Origin: an uncultured Verrucomicrobiota bacterium
Lineage (GTDB): Bacteria; Verrucomicrobiota; Verrucomicrobiia; Limisphaerales; JAJXZI01
Length of the DNA: 42,108 nt
Reading direction: 5' to 3'
NCBI GenBank assembly: GCA_903847485.1
Contig: CAINDV010001020.1
Location: forward strand, 1 to 42,108
Below the pieces are notes generated by a model that ran no database searches, was not told the origin of the DNA, and saw only the letters and a program-made list of their open reading frames with translations. The position numbers were made by a program, and so were the translations under genes. Shown here piece after piece: positions 24,226-32,373 of the stretch. The stretch's first letter is position 1; every line of letters starts with the position of its first letter.

Positions 24226-24719
24226 GCTTTGGCGTGCTCTCCTCGCTGGGCACGAAGATCGTCCGATTCGAATCGGTCGCCGCGTTGTGGAACACCGCCC
24301 CCTCGGCCCGAAAGTTCACCATCGAGAAGTTCCTGGCCGCCCCCGGCGTGCTGGTGCTGGGTAATGATCCGGTGTTGCGCGACAGCATCTGGCCCATCAA
24401 CGCCCTGCTCCTCGAAGCGCTGACCCAAGAGATTCTGCGCCGGCGATTCTTTGTAGGAGCCGACGTAAGTAGGCTCTGATCGCTGGGAAGTTTGAGCCTC
24501 CTCACGTCGGCTCCTACAGGGTCGGATTGGTTTGTCCTGGATGAATTCCCCGCCATGGAGCGGGTGGATTGCATTCATGACCTGCTGCGGCGCGGTCGCT
24601 CCAAGGGCACCTCGGTGCTGCTGAGGATGCAGGGAGGCATCCACTTCATTGTTGGCAACCCGCGCCGCAGTCCCGAAGCGGTCAATGAGGAGCAGGGTAT
24701 TGGCTGGCTCGTTGATTAG
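24226..24719 (+). pseudogene. TraD/TraG-type conjugative coupling-protein fragment, interrupted
   Basis: The plus-strand frame reads TKIVRFESVAALWNTAPSAR, KFTIEKFLAAPGVLVLGND, then a stop in a palindromic repeat. After the repeat, in the same frame, it reads WFVLDEFPAMERVDCIHDLL and RRGRSKGTSVLL. The WFVLDEFPA Walker-B strand and LLRRGRSKG are typical of T4SS coupling ATPases (TraD/TraM-recognition type). The N-terminal Walker-A half is missing and replaced by the 21-nt array. After residue LLRMQGG similarity is lost. The remnant shows that a conjugative element once occupied this locus. No other transfer gene is visible. Confidence 0.68.
24452..24518. repeat. palindromic element inserted in the coupling-protein remnant
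   Basis: The 25-bp arms TGTAGGAGCCGACGT... (24452-24476) and their complement (24494-24518) match at 23 of 25 positions around a 17-nt loop. The element splits the coupling-protein frame between an ILRRRFF and a DWFVLDEF segment, and introduces an in-frame TGA at 24478-24480 while keeping the downstream phase. Confidence 0.88.
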
Positions 24720-24812
24720 AACATTCGCTGCGGAAGCGGCGCGCGCGAACCATGCAATCGCTGCCGCGAAAACGGCTTGCGGCCACGGGGGATCGGCCGT
24801 CCGAACTCTCGG

Positions 24813-26258
24813 TCATGGGGCCGGCTGGCCACTCTTACCGGCGGGCGCTTCCTCCGGCGCGGTCTGCCAACCGCCGCCCAGAGTCTTGTAGAGTTGGATC
24901 ACAGCGATTAGTTCACTGGCTTGGACCTGGACCTGGGCGCGCTGCGTCGGGTAAAGCTCCTGCTGCGCTTGGAGCACTTCGTAGTAACTGGACTTCCCGT
25001 TGAGATAGCGCTGGGTGGCCAGCTCGACGGAGGAAGTCAGGGCCGCGACGGCTTGCTCGTCGAAGGTGCGGACCTCGGCGAGTTTCTGCCGGGTAATAAG
25101 GGCGTTGGAAACTTCCTGAAAGGCAGTGAGCACGGTCTGCTCGTAGCTGGCTTTCGCCTCGTCGAACTTAGCCTTGGCCGCACGATACTGGGCGCGGAGG
25201 GCACCGCCTTGGAAGAGCGGGCCAGCGAGCGTCGCCCCAACATTCCAGGCACTGGCCGAGCCGCCGGTGAAGGCGGATAACTCCGGGCTGACTTTGCCTA
25301 AGAAGGTGGTCAAGCCAAGCTGCGGGAAGAAGTTCGCGAGGCTCGCGCCGACGTTGGCATTGGCGGAGATAAGTGACTGCTCGCTGGCGAGCACGTCGGG
25401 CCGGCGCTGAAGCAGTTCGCTGGGCAGGCCGGCGGGAATCTCCGGCGGGAGTTGGGGCTGGCTAAGTGAACCGGTGCGCGCGATGGGGCCGGGGCTGCGG
25501 CCCAGCAGAACATTGAGTTGGTTCTCCGTGGTGGCAAGGTCTAACTCCAGTTGCGGAATCCCGGCAGCGGCATTGGCCAGCGCGGCGGAGGCACGGTCGG
25601 TTTCGAGCTTAGAGGCCACGCCTTTGGTGAGCCGGTCGTAGAATATCCGGTAACTGCCGGCGTAGGCATTAGTCGCGGCGCGCTGGATCTGGAGTTCCTG
25701 ATCTAAGTCGAGAAGCTGGAAGTAAGCCGTGGCGACATCACTTACTAGCGTGATCGTGATGCCCCGGCGAGCCTCATCGGTGGCGAGATACTCGGCGCGG
25801 GCGGCCTCACTCAGGCGGCGGATGCGGCCCCAGAGATCAATCTCCCACACGGCGTTAAGCGTCAGCGAGGCGGTGCTTTCGGTGGCACCGCCAAGCGCGG
25901 CAGGATTGTTGAAGGCCGCGTTCTTGCCGCGCCCCACGCCACCGTTGTAGCCGATCTGCGGAAAGAGCGGCGCGCGGGCGGCGACCGCCATATTGCGCGC
26001 CTGTTCGACGCGGGCGACGGCTTTCTTAAGGTCGTAGTTGTTAGTTAGCGCGGTGCGGATCAGTTCTTGCAACGTGGCATCTTTGAAGACTTCCCACCAC
26101 GGTAGGTCGCCCAGTGAGTTAGTGCCTTGGTCGGTGGCGAAGCGGTAACTGGTCGGTGTGTCCACGGCGGGACGTTGATACTTCGGTCCCATGGCGCAGC
26201 CGCCGAGCAGCGCCAAGCCGACGAGGAATCCGAGACAGTGACTAAGGCGTGAGTTCAT
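24813..26258 (-). CDS. RND efflux outer-membrane lipoprotein (NodT/OprM family)
   Basis: This is a 481-residue outer-membrane factor. The N terminus is a lipoprotein signal with lipobox LLGGC (cysteine near residue 21), then the family-typical GPKYQRPAVDTPTSYRF. Two repeated OEP helical segments follow, including DLPWWEVFKDATLQELIRTA, LNAVWEIDLWGRIRRLSEAA and YRAAKAKFDEAKASYEQTVL. It would trimerise as the TolC-like exit duct of a tripartite efflux pump. The adaptor and permease genes lie about 7-14 kb away on the same strand (38085-39281 and 33652-36810), so this gene is probably their partner, separated by unrelated genes and repeats. Length is normal. The upstream side is the long palindrome at 26303-26828. 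Confidence 0.93.
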   Translation of the reverse strand: MNSRLSHCLGFLVGLALLGGCAMGPKYQRPAVDTPTSYRFATDQGTNSLGDLPWWEVFKDATLQELIRTALTNNYDLKKAVARVEQARNMAVAARAPLFPQIGYNGGVGRGKNAAFNNPAALGGATESTASLTLNAVWEIDLWGRIRRLSEAARAEYLATDEARRGITITLVSDVATAYFQLLDLDQELQIQRAATNAYAGSYRIFYDRLTKGVASKLETDRASAALANAAAGIPQLELDLATTENQLNVLLGRSPGPIARTGSLSQPQLPPEIPAGLPSELLQRRPDVLASEQSLISANANVGASLANFFPQLGLTTFLGKVSPELSAFTGGSASAWNVGATLAGPLFQGGALRAQYRAAKAKFDEAKASYEQTVLTAFQEVSNALITRQKLAEVRTFDEQAVAALTSSVELATQRYLNGKSSYYEVLQAQQELYPTQRAQVQVQASELIAVIQLYKTLGGGWQTAPEEAPAGKSGQPAP

Positions 26259-26302
26259 GATGTCAGTTTGCTTACAGTTAAAGGTTGGGGAAGACAGGGG
26301 GA

Positions 26303-26828
26303 AATGACGAATGACGAAGCCCGAAATCCGAAGCTGGCCCTTACAGAGCCGAGTTGCTGGCAGAAAAATGGCGGGTAAAAATGGCGAGATTCTGGCCCAA
26401 AACCAGTGCGGTAGGGCGACGCTTTAGCGGAGCCGCAACCAGAGCGGAGCGCCGACATTCTTGTCGGCGAGACCTTGGACGGTACAGGTTCAGAACTCCT
26501 GACCCGTGGCTTTGGTTGGAAGGGGCGGCTGGAATTAGTGTGGAACTCCCCACCCCCTTCCCTCTCCCCATCGGATGGGAAGAGGGTGCCCGCCAGGGCG
26601 GGTAAGGGGCTTTCGGCGGGCTCACTTGCTTGCCACGGCTCAGGGTTTCTGGGACTGGCCGACAAGAATGTCGGCGCTCCGTCTGGGCAGAAGCTCCGCC
26701 GGAGCGTCGCCCTACCGGCAAGGGGTTTGGGTAAGAGCCTATCCATTTTTACCCGCCATTTTTCTGCCAGTAACTCGGCTCTGTCAGGGCCAGCTTCGGA
26801 TTTCGGGCTTCGTCATTCATTCGTCATT
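26303..26828. repeat. about 526-bp nested palindromic composite repeat
   Basis: Outer arms of about 80 bp (26303-26384 and 26743-26828) match almost completely, differing by a 4-bp duplication and two substitutions. Inner arms around GGTAGGGCGACGCT...GGAGCGCCGACATTC (26408-26468 and 26659-26720) are also complementary. The centre carries an AGAACTCCTGACCCGTGG motif shared with about 19057-19080, and a CCCTCTCCCCATC hairpin. The outermost parts contain the CCGAAATCCG/TCGTCATT motif seen elsewhere in the window. It fills 26259-26867 with no gene. Confidence 0.88.
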
Positions 26829-26867
26829 TGTCATTTGTCATTCGTCATTCCAAGTGTGGTCGGCAGT

Positions 26868-27632
26868 TCAAGGTTTCGCTTGGGGCACCGCGCCTTCCTG
26901 GATGTATTTCACCAGGGACTTGGCGATGGCTGAACCCATAGCTTTGACATCCCGTTCCGTCTCGCCGCGGGAGATGACAAACTTAGCGGCCATGGCGTAG
27001 GGGTTCATCATGACCAGGCCGCCAGGCGTATGCTTCTGGCCATTGTCCGAACCTATGCAGAGGAATGGCTGGCGCGGGTTGTTCGCCAGATCGGACACGA
27101 TGACTTCGATGGAAACTTTGCCCGAACCGGCACCAAACCCGACGGTGGCCTCTTCGACGCGGTTGCCTTCCTGCACCCGCTCGAACCAGCCACCTAATAG
27201 CCAGCCATCCTTGGGCAAGGAAGCGTCGGCGGGGAAGAAATCCGGCCTTAGTCCGGTGACACTGGGACGGCGCTCGGCCTTATAGCCAGCTTTCTTCAAG
27301 TCGCTGGTAATCGTCTCGCCGAGTGTCTGGATAATCTTTTTCGCCTTGGACTCCGAGTCGTCGCCACGCATGGCTTGGGCGTCCTGCCGCAGGCGAGCCA
27401 GCGGGCCGCCGCCCAAGCCTGCCTTCTCCGGGAGCGTCGGCGAACGCTGGATCATGCCTAGCGGAAGATAGAAGTCGGTGACATAGATGATCTTCGGTGC
27501 GTTGGTGGCCGGGAGCGCCCCGACGGGGGTGTTATCCACCACGCTAGGTTTGCGGCTGGAACTTCCGGCGCAACCGCCGAGCAACGCCCCGGCTGCCAGC
27601 AGCGTAAGAGCGCTTTGGATTCTTAGTTTCAT
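26868..27632 (-). CDS. DUF4410-domain lipoprotein
   Basis: This is a 254-residue protein with a lipoprotein signal (LTLLAAGALLGGCAG, cysteine near residue 21). The body matches the DUF4410 pattern: KIIYVTDFYLP at the start of the domain, LGETITSDLKKAGYKAER in the middle, GWLLGGWFERVQEGNR, and FGAGSGKVSIEVIVSDL in the second half. From family knowledge DUF4410 proteins are exported, of unknown function, and resemble proteins of the GNA1162/YcfL-like group that build on outer-membrane complexes. It is an intact single gene. Its 3' end lies 40 bp beyond the large palindrome, and 120 bp of non-coding DNA separates it from the channel-like gene upstream. Confidence 0.82.
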   Translation of the reverse strand: MKLRIQSALTLLAAGALLGGCAGSSSRKPSVVDNTPVGALPATNAPKIIYVTDFYLPLGMIQRSPTLPEKAGLGGGPLARLRQDAQAMRGDDSESKAKKIIQTLGETITSDLKKAGYKAERRPSVTGLRPDFFPADASLPKDGWLLGGWFERVQEGNRVEEATVGFGAGSGKVSIEVIVSDLANNPRQPFLCIGSDNGQKHTPGGLVMMNPYAMAAKFVISRGETERDVKAMGSAIAKSLVKYIQEGAVPQAKP

Positions 27633-27752
27633 GTGTTCAAGCGGTTCAGTAATTCGGCCGGCCGCTGGCGCAACCGCGCCCGCACCCGCAACGACATATT
27701 GCCGTGCCCAAGCCCCGGCGTCCAGCGCGGCGAGTGGCCGAGTGACAGCGGT

Positions 27753-28310
27753 TCATGGCGGGACGTGCGGGCAGTTTGGTGGCTTGTTCGCAAGGAGGGG
27801 GGCCGGCACCGCCGCCAACGCATGTTTCTGCCGCTGCTGTTTGAGCAGTTGCATCTGTTGATCTTGAAACTCCTGCGCCAGCGCCAGCAGCACGGCCGTG
27901 GACCAGGCGAAGCCCAGCAGGCCCGCCGTGGCGATCATACCTTCGAGCAACCGCCAGTTCAGGGGCAGGTTAAACGAGCTTCCCACCGTCGTGTATTCGT
28001 TCAGAGCGAAGTATCCGGCGGTGCTGAAATTGACGAAGCAATGTTTCCACTGGAAAAAGCCCGCCCACATTATGATTTCGACGATGTGGACTAACATGAT
28101 CAGCCAGCTTGCCAGGATGAGCTTGAACATACCAGCGGCGAACGCCGGTTGGTGCGCAAACCTGGCCTTGAAGGCGTTGCTGAAACGCAAGGTCCAAAGC
28201 ATACCGAAGCTGTGGATGCCCAAGGTGAGGGCGACCAGCACGACTCCCCAGATGATCTCCTCTATCCCTGCTACGTATTGCAATTCGATGACGGGACTGT
28301 TAGTTGACAT
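27753..28310 (-). CDS. ion-channel-like small membrane protein
   Basis: The protein has 185 residues from the ATG at 28310; an earlier in-frame start at 28364 would add 18 non-hydrophobic residues. Three hydrophobic segments are visible: EEIIWGVVLVALTLGIHSFG, MFKLILASWLIMLVHIVEII, and MIATAGLLGFAWSTAVLLAL. Between the last two lies YFALNEYTTVGSSFNLPLNW, which has the position and look of a pore loop with a TTVGSS segment where potassium channels have TVGYG. The C-terminal tail is glutamine-rich and cytosolic. It is best described as a two-pore/ion-channel-like protein of unknown selectivity. It sits 19 bp downstream of the MscS-type gene, so the two probably form an operon. Confidence 0.7.
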   Translation of the reverse strand: MSTNSPVIELQYVAGIEEIIWGVVLVALTLGIHSFGMLWTLRFSNAFKARFAHQPAFAAGMFKLILASWLIMLVHIVEIIMWAGFFQWKHCFVNFSTAGYFALNEYTTVGSSFNLPLNWRLLEGMIATAGLLGFAWSTAVLLALAQEFQDQQMQLLKQQRQKHALAAVPAPLLANKPPNCPHVPP

Positions 28311-28329
28311 GGTAAAACTAACGGTTGGC

Positions 28330-30912
28330 TCACGAGCGTGGAGCAGCCGTCCCGCTGGCCTCATTCGTCGGTGAAGCCGGCTCCTTGGCGTCGCTCCGGG
28401 GAATCACTTGGACGGGGATCGGCTTATCAGCCGTGAGACGCATGTCGCGCTGGGGGAAGGGGATGGCGATGCCGTTTTCGGCAAACGCGCCGGCAATCAT
28501 GTGGCGCAGGTCGCTGGCGATCTGCGCGGCGTTGTGCTTCACGACATCCACCCAGTAACGTAACTCGAACGTCAGGGCGCTGTCGCCGAACTCCATGAAG
28601 AGCATTTGCGGCTTCGGCTCCTTATTCACCAAGCCGTGACGTTCGGCCACCTCGCCGAGCAGTTGCACCACGCGGCGCGTATCGGAGCCATAAGCTACGC
28701 CGACAGTGACCGTGAACCGCACGGTGCGGTTAGAGTAGGTCCAGTTAGTCAGGTTGTTCTCCAGTAAGGCGCTGTTGGGTATTAGTGTCTCGGTGCCATC
28801 CCAGCGCTGGATCACGCTCGAACGGAGGCCAATCCCAGTGACTGTGCCGCGCTGGCCAACGACATCCAACACGTCCCCGACCCGGAACGGGCGCTCGAAT
28901 AGGATGATAATGCCACTGATGAAGTTCTTGAGTAGGTTCTGGGTGCCGAACCCCACGCCGATGGCCAGGGCGCCGCCGGCAAAGGCGAAGACGGTCAGCG
29001 GAATCTTAACCGAGACTAGGCTGAACGCGATCAAGCAGAGTAGCAGCACCACCCGCACCCAGCGGCGGATCAGGCTCGCTTGGTTCGGCTCAATCTTAAG
29101 CCGCTTTACCGCCAGCGGCTCGACCAGGCGCGCGACCAGTCCAGTAAGCCAATAGCCCACGACGAGAATGAGCACGGCCAGGGTTATCTTGCCCACGGTG
29201 ACGGGGCGTTTGCCGTAGATGGACTGGCCGTCCACGATGATCGTGTCCTCGGCCACGAACAGTTCAAAACGCCACAGCTTGGAGACGAAGGTGGAAGTCT
29301 CGGCGAATAGATCCTTCACCCGCCCGGTGAAGGGCAGCGCCTGACGGTCAAAGTCGAGTGCCTCCCGCCAGCGCGAGACTACTTGCTCACGCTTCTCCAG
29401 GTTTTGCAGCGCGCGCTGGTACAAAGCCTCCCGCTGCTGGTAGGTCTCCAACCGTTCCCGCGTCAAGGCCGGGTCCGCCGCGGCGTCGCCCTGGTTTTGC
29501 AGGCGATTCTGCTGTTCGGTGACCTGGCTGGCCGCGAGCTCAATCTGCTGCCGGTAGTACGGTTTGGCCGCCTGGATAAGTCCGCTCACGCGGGTTAGTC
29601 GCTGGTAGGCCCGTTGTAACTCGGCGAGATCGCGGCTGCCGAACACGGCCAGCCGCATCTGCCACATCTGGAGCTCGCCGCCCAGACTCTCGAAGAGTTG
29701 TCGTAACACGGTCAACCGCTGGATACTGGTCTGCGCTTGGAGACCCCGCACCTCCACCACTTCCTGGAGGTGAAGCAGGACAGCCGCATTAGTAGTCCCG
29801 GCGAACTGCTCTTGCAGGGCGTGGCGCAGGTGTTCCCGGGCCTCAGTCAAGGCCCGCTGGCACGCCTCGATATTGGTGTCCGCTGCCTGAACCTCTTGGT
29901 CAAGTCGGCGTTGTTCTCTGGCTAAGTTGTCCAGGACTTTGTCGAGGTGCGCCTGAGTAAAGGTAACCTGCTGGGCGGCCACAGCCAGTTGTCGCTTGGT
30001 GGCGGTCAAGCGCTGACTAACCTCAACCATCTCTTCGGTGGCGATCTGGCGCTTCGTTTCTAAGGACGCGAGCGAGGCAGCCGCCGTGCGCTGCCGCGCT
30101 TGCTCCAGTTCCCGCTGCCAGGCCAGACGTGCGACGAGGGTGGGATCTTTGGTCCCTTCCGATTGCTCGGCGAAGCGGCGGAGCTTTTCGTCGGACTCCT
30201 TCAGGGCCGCTTGCGCGTCGGCCAGGAACTCTTCGATCACGGTGCGCGTGATCTCGGCGGCTCTGACTTTGGCATTGAGGGATTGGAGGGCGTTCCGTAA
30301 GTCGTCCACTAATAAGACCGAATACGGCGGCGGCTCCGCGAAACCGGTCCAGGAGTTGACGGTGCTCGCAAGATCCTGCTGCCGCTGCCGGGCGGCCTCC
30401 AACGCGGCCAGGTCCTCCAGGTGAAGCTGGCAGGTGCGGACTAATCGTTGCAGCACGGAACGGTAATCTATGGCTTCCGGCACCGTGGCACCGGCCGGGA
30501 GGTTGCTGGAAGTGTTCTGGGCCGCCTGGGCACGGCTCAAGTCAGCCTGGGCTTCCGCGAGTTTGGCCCGCAGGCTGGCGGCTAGTTCACCCACTCCTAA
30601 GCTGACGCCGTTGGTGGCCAGGCGCGGCGTTACGTCGCCCGCCAGCAATCCGCCAGCACTAAGCCGGGCCGATTGCGCCACTGCGTTGCTGGCCAAAACC
30701 AGACAGCAGAGGAGGACGATGAAAAACCCGAAATCCGAAATCCGAAATCCGAAATCCGAAATGGCTTCCTGCCGTTGGTCGAAAGCTGCTCTTTCTGGAA
30801 GGCGACTTAGACAAAGTGATTCGGATTTCGGATTTCGGATTTCCTTCGGATTTCGGATTTCGGATTTCGGATTTTCCCCCTCTCCCCCGCCATTGTAAAT
30901 TCCGGTTCTCAT
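28330..30912 (-). CDS. large mechanosensitive channel (MscS family, MscK-like)
   Basis: This frame has 860 residues. A long periplasmic coiled-coil region (about 90-560, Q/A/L/E-rich) precedes transmembrane helices and the MscS core. Landmarks are VFAFAGGALAIGVGFGTQNL, LLKNFISGIIILFERPFRVG and SVIQRWDGTETLIPNSALLE. This fits the extended MscK/YnaI-type architecture, which opens on membrane tension to release solutes. The start is uncertain. Residues 14-68 are encoded by tandem CCGAAATCCG-type repeat DNA in frame (RNPKSE..., FRISDFGF), directly fused to a hydrophobic export signal (FFIVLLCCLVLASNAVAQS). The natural start may have been overwritten. Downstream the ion-channel-like gene follows within 20 bp. 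Confidence 0.88.
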   Translation of the reverse strand: MRTGIYNGGGEGENPKSEIRNPKEIRNPKSESLCLSRLPERAAFDQRQEAISDFGFRISDFGFFIVLLCCLVLASNAVAQSARLSAGGLLAGDVTPRLATNGVSLGVGELAASLRAKLAEAQADLSRAQAAQNTSSNLPAGATVPEAIDYRSVLQRLVRTCQLHLEDLAALEAARQRQQDLASTVNSWTGFAEPPPYSVLLVDDLRNALQSLNAKVRAAEITRTVIEEFLADAQAALKESDEKLRRFAEQSEGTKDPTLVARLAWQRELEQARQRTAAASLASLETKRQIATEEMVEVSQRLTATKRQLAVAAQQVTFTQAHLDKVLDNLAREQRRLDQEVQAADTNIEACQRALTEAREHLRHALQEQFAGTTNAAVLLHLQEVVEVRGLQAQTSIQRLTVLRQLFESLGGELQMWQMRLAVFGSRDLAELQRAYQRLTRVSGLIQAAKPYYRQQIELAASQVTEQQNRLQNQGDAAADPALTRERLETYQQREALYQRALQNLEKREQVVSRWREALDFDRQALPFTGRVKDLFAETSTFVSKLWRFELFVAEDTIIVDGQSIYGKRPVTVGKITLAVLILVVGYWLTGLVARLVEPLAVKRLKIEPNQASLIRRWVRVVLLLCLIAFSLVSVKIPLTVFAFAGGALAIGVGFGTQNLLKNFISGIIILFERPFRVGDVLDVVGQRGTVTGIGLRSSVIQRWDGTETLIPNSALLENNLTNWTYSNRTVRFTVTVGVAYGSDTRRVVQLLGEVAERHGLVNKEPKPQMLFMEFGDSALTFELRYWVDVVKHNAAQIASDLRHMIAGAFAENGIAIPFPQRDMRLTADKPIPVQVIPRSDAKEPASPTNEASGTAAPRS
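30722..30874. repeat. inverted tandem CCGAAAT repeat in the 5' end of the MscS gene
   Basis: About four direct copies of a CCGAAAT-based 10-mer (30722-30762) face about five complementary copies (30821-30874) across a 58-bp spacer. All are read in frame by the MscS-type gene. Related copies occur near 26303, 26800, 33582 and 36831. Confidence 0.88.
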
Positions 30913-30922
30913 TCGCCCGGCC

Positions 30923-31103
30923 TCACTTCATGCCCTGCCTGACATCAATCAACAGTTGGTCCGCATAGTCTATCCGGATGAGGCCCAGGCGGGGGAACTC
31001 CAGATCGAGAATGACATAGATAGTAAGCGACATGATGAAGGCGAAGCCGAGGATGTGGAACCAACTGAACTGCGGAGCGTCCAGAAAGCAAATTCCTATC
31101 AAT
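30923..31103 (-). pseudogene. C-terminal fragment of a bestrophin-like/DUF4239 membrane protein
   Basis: The minus strand reads LDAPQFSWFHILGFAFIMS, LTIYVILDLEFPRLGLIRID, then YADQLLIDVRQGMK and a TGA at 30923-30925. ILDLEFPRLGLIR is the typical end of DUF4239 (bestrophin-like) proteins. The frame is closed by a stop just upstream and no start is available, so about 200 N-terminal residues are missing. The first 12 codons are shared with a second copy at 32513-32550, so the fragment was split by the island that follows. Confidence 0.68.
31066..31103. repeat. 38-bp direct repeat, copy A
   Basis: This copy is identical at 36 of 38 positions to 32513-32550, in the same orientation (shared core TCCAGAAAGCAAATTCCTAT). 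It marks the left boundary of the AT-richer island 31104-32512 and lies in the bestrophin-like fragment. Confidence 0.9.
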
Positions 31104-31127
31104 AAAATTCAAATCGCTAAATGCTTG

Positions 31128-32171
31128 TCATATAAATTCGATTTCTTTACCCTGCCAGTAACTGGCGATACGTCCCATTTGGACGTAGGTTTCCATCCCC
31201 CCGCAGTGCACCCCGCGTGCCTCTATAAACTGCACGAGCGAACTGTCAGGCATACAAGTTCCTGAAGAATCAGATACAACCATTAAGGCTATCGGTGGTC
31301 TTCCGGCGGAAATGTCAGCATCAGCCATTGCCCGTAATGCCCCAAGAAGCGTAGCCTGATGTTCTATGCTTTCAGAGTATCTCGCTCCTAATACTCTTGG
31401 TCCTATATCCTCATAAAATGTTGGACTCCTTCCATTCACCTTCACATGTTCGACAAGAATAAGATATAAGATTTTCAGCCATTCGTTGGTGTCCTTATCG
31501 AAAGCATTCAAGCACACTTTAACGGTGGTTGAAGTCTCGGGATTTGAATCGGTTGGGTTGCGATTCTTATCAGAAGGTATTTCAAGATCACGAAGAGTTT
31601 CAATCTCGGATATTGAATATGATTTTCCACACCGGCAAATGGCGGCGTTTGATTTAAAATCAAAGTCATCAGATCTTATTCCGAGAGCATATTTTGATAA
31701 AAACGCTCTGTCCTCTGGAGACTGATAAGGTTGAATAGCAGAACGTGTATTCTTAAGATACAGTGTGCAATATGTCCTGCCACATTTGCATCTGAAGACG
31801 ACGTCCCTGCAATGCCTACAACGCACATACTCGCCAAGTGAAAAAGTCGCGGTAACATCCCATTCATGTCCATCCTTTTTGATCCCTCCGCAGAGACGAC
31901 ATATGCAGCCATTCCATTTGTGCCCTTCCTGACGAGTCTTGCCGCATTTCAAACATTTGCAACCTTCCCAAGAGTGAACAGCGGCCTGCATTTTGTCGCA
32001 TTTGGCGCACTTCTCGCAATCCTTGGAATAATCGTGGTTCTCGTCACGCGTCTTATTGCATATCCCACATTTGCAACCAGCCCACTCGTGGTCTTGATCG
32101 CGGTTCTTTCCACATACTGAACATTTGCAATCCGTCCATTTGTGGAATCCTAATTTGCATAACAGGCTCAT
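31128..32171 (-). CDS. protein with five tandem zinc-ribbon-like repeats and a novel C-terminal domain
   Basis: This is a 347-residue protein. Residues 9-105 hold five repeats of about 18 residues with the pattern H-(K/E/S)-W-x-x-C-K-C-x-x-C-G-K-x-R, for example HEWAGCKCGICNKTR and HSWEGCKCLKCGKTR. A further cysteine set (CRHC, CKCGRTYC) follows at about 118-136. The C-terminal half (220-347) contains YEDIGPRVLGARYSESI, LLGALRAMADADISAGRPP and ALMVVSDSSGTCMPDSSLVQ. That combination weakly recalls domains with an MGMT/ATL-like 'PP-lvV..-SG' layout, but I do not recognise the family. A good ribosome site (AAGGAA, 32178-32183) precedes the ATG. Base composition is clearly AT-richer than its neighbours, and it lies between 38-bp direct repeats, so transfer is likely. 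Cysteine spacing suggests metal binding and perhaps nucleic-acid or protein contacts. Confidence 0.75.
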   Translation of the reverse strand: MSLLCKLGFHKWTDCKCSVCGKNRDQDHEWAGCKCGICNKTRDENHDYSKDCEKCAKCDKMQAAVHSWEGCKCLKCGKTRQEGHKWNGCICRLCGGIKKDGHEWDVTATFSLGEYVRCRHCRDVVFRCKCGRTYCTLYLKNTRSAIQPYQSPEDRAFLSKYALGIRSDDFDFKSNAAICRCGKSYSISEIETLRDLEIPSDKNRNPTDSNPETSTTVKVCLNAFDKDTNEWLKILYLILVEHVKVNGRSPTFYEDIGPRVLGARYSESIEHQATLLGALRAMADADISAGRPPIALMVVSDSSGTCMPDSSLVQFIEARGVHCGGMETYVQMGRIASYWQGKEIEFI

Positions 32172-32177
32172 AGTTTT

Positions 32178-32183
32178 TTCCTT
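32178..32183 (-). promoter_or_regulatory. Shine-Dalgarno site of the zinc-ribbon gene
   Basis: AAGGAA lies 6 nt ahead of the ATG at 32171. A clear site like this is unusual in this window, where most starts lack one, and it supports the start chosen. Confidence 0.6.
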
Positions 32184-32192
32184 GTTTGTATA

Positions 32193-32300
32193 TTAATTCT
32201 CCACCGAGTGTATTCCACCTGTGCTGGCGCGGTTGGCGATGTTCATGTGTTCGGGATTGTTCGGATTAGCCTGCGAACAATTCATCAGGCACGCGCCACA
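32193..32300 (-). pseudogene. second ferredoxin C-terminal fragment
   Basis: The minus strand reads CGACLMNCSQANPNNPEHMN then IANRASTGGIHSVEN and a stop. It matches the end of the oxidoreductase at 1585-3513 (CGACLWNC...MNIAFRAGTGGLHSAEN) but is more diverged than the copy at 630-775. No start or upstream cluster is present in frame. The stop is 21 bp ahead of the zinc-ribbon gene start on the same strand. Confidence 0.75.
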
Positions 32301-32373
32301 GCGGGAAGTTGATTTAGACATTGCCGGATTTGGGTTTGTTTGCTGCTTTTTCGTATTCACGCAAAGTTTTTTC

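Noticed and set aside
23619-24479. A 286-codon plus-strand gene through the tandem array
   Set aside because: The frame is open mainly because of the 21-nt period and high GC; its first third has no protein-like features and its end is a coupling-protein relic.
27629-27823. Small frame ending ELLNRLNT between the DUF4410 and channel-like genes
   Set aside because: It overlaps the channel-like gene end and shows no recognisable motif or start signal.
31128-32171. Naming the zinc-ribbon protein's C-terminal half an MGMT/ATL-like domain
   Set aside because: The resemblance rests on one short pattern and the active-site cysteine motif is absent.
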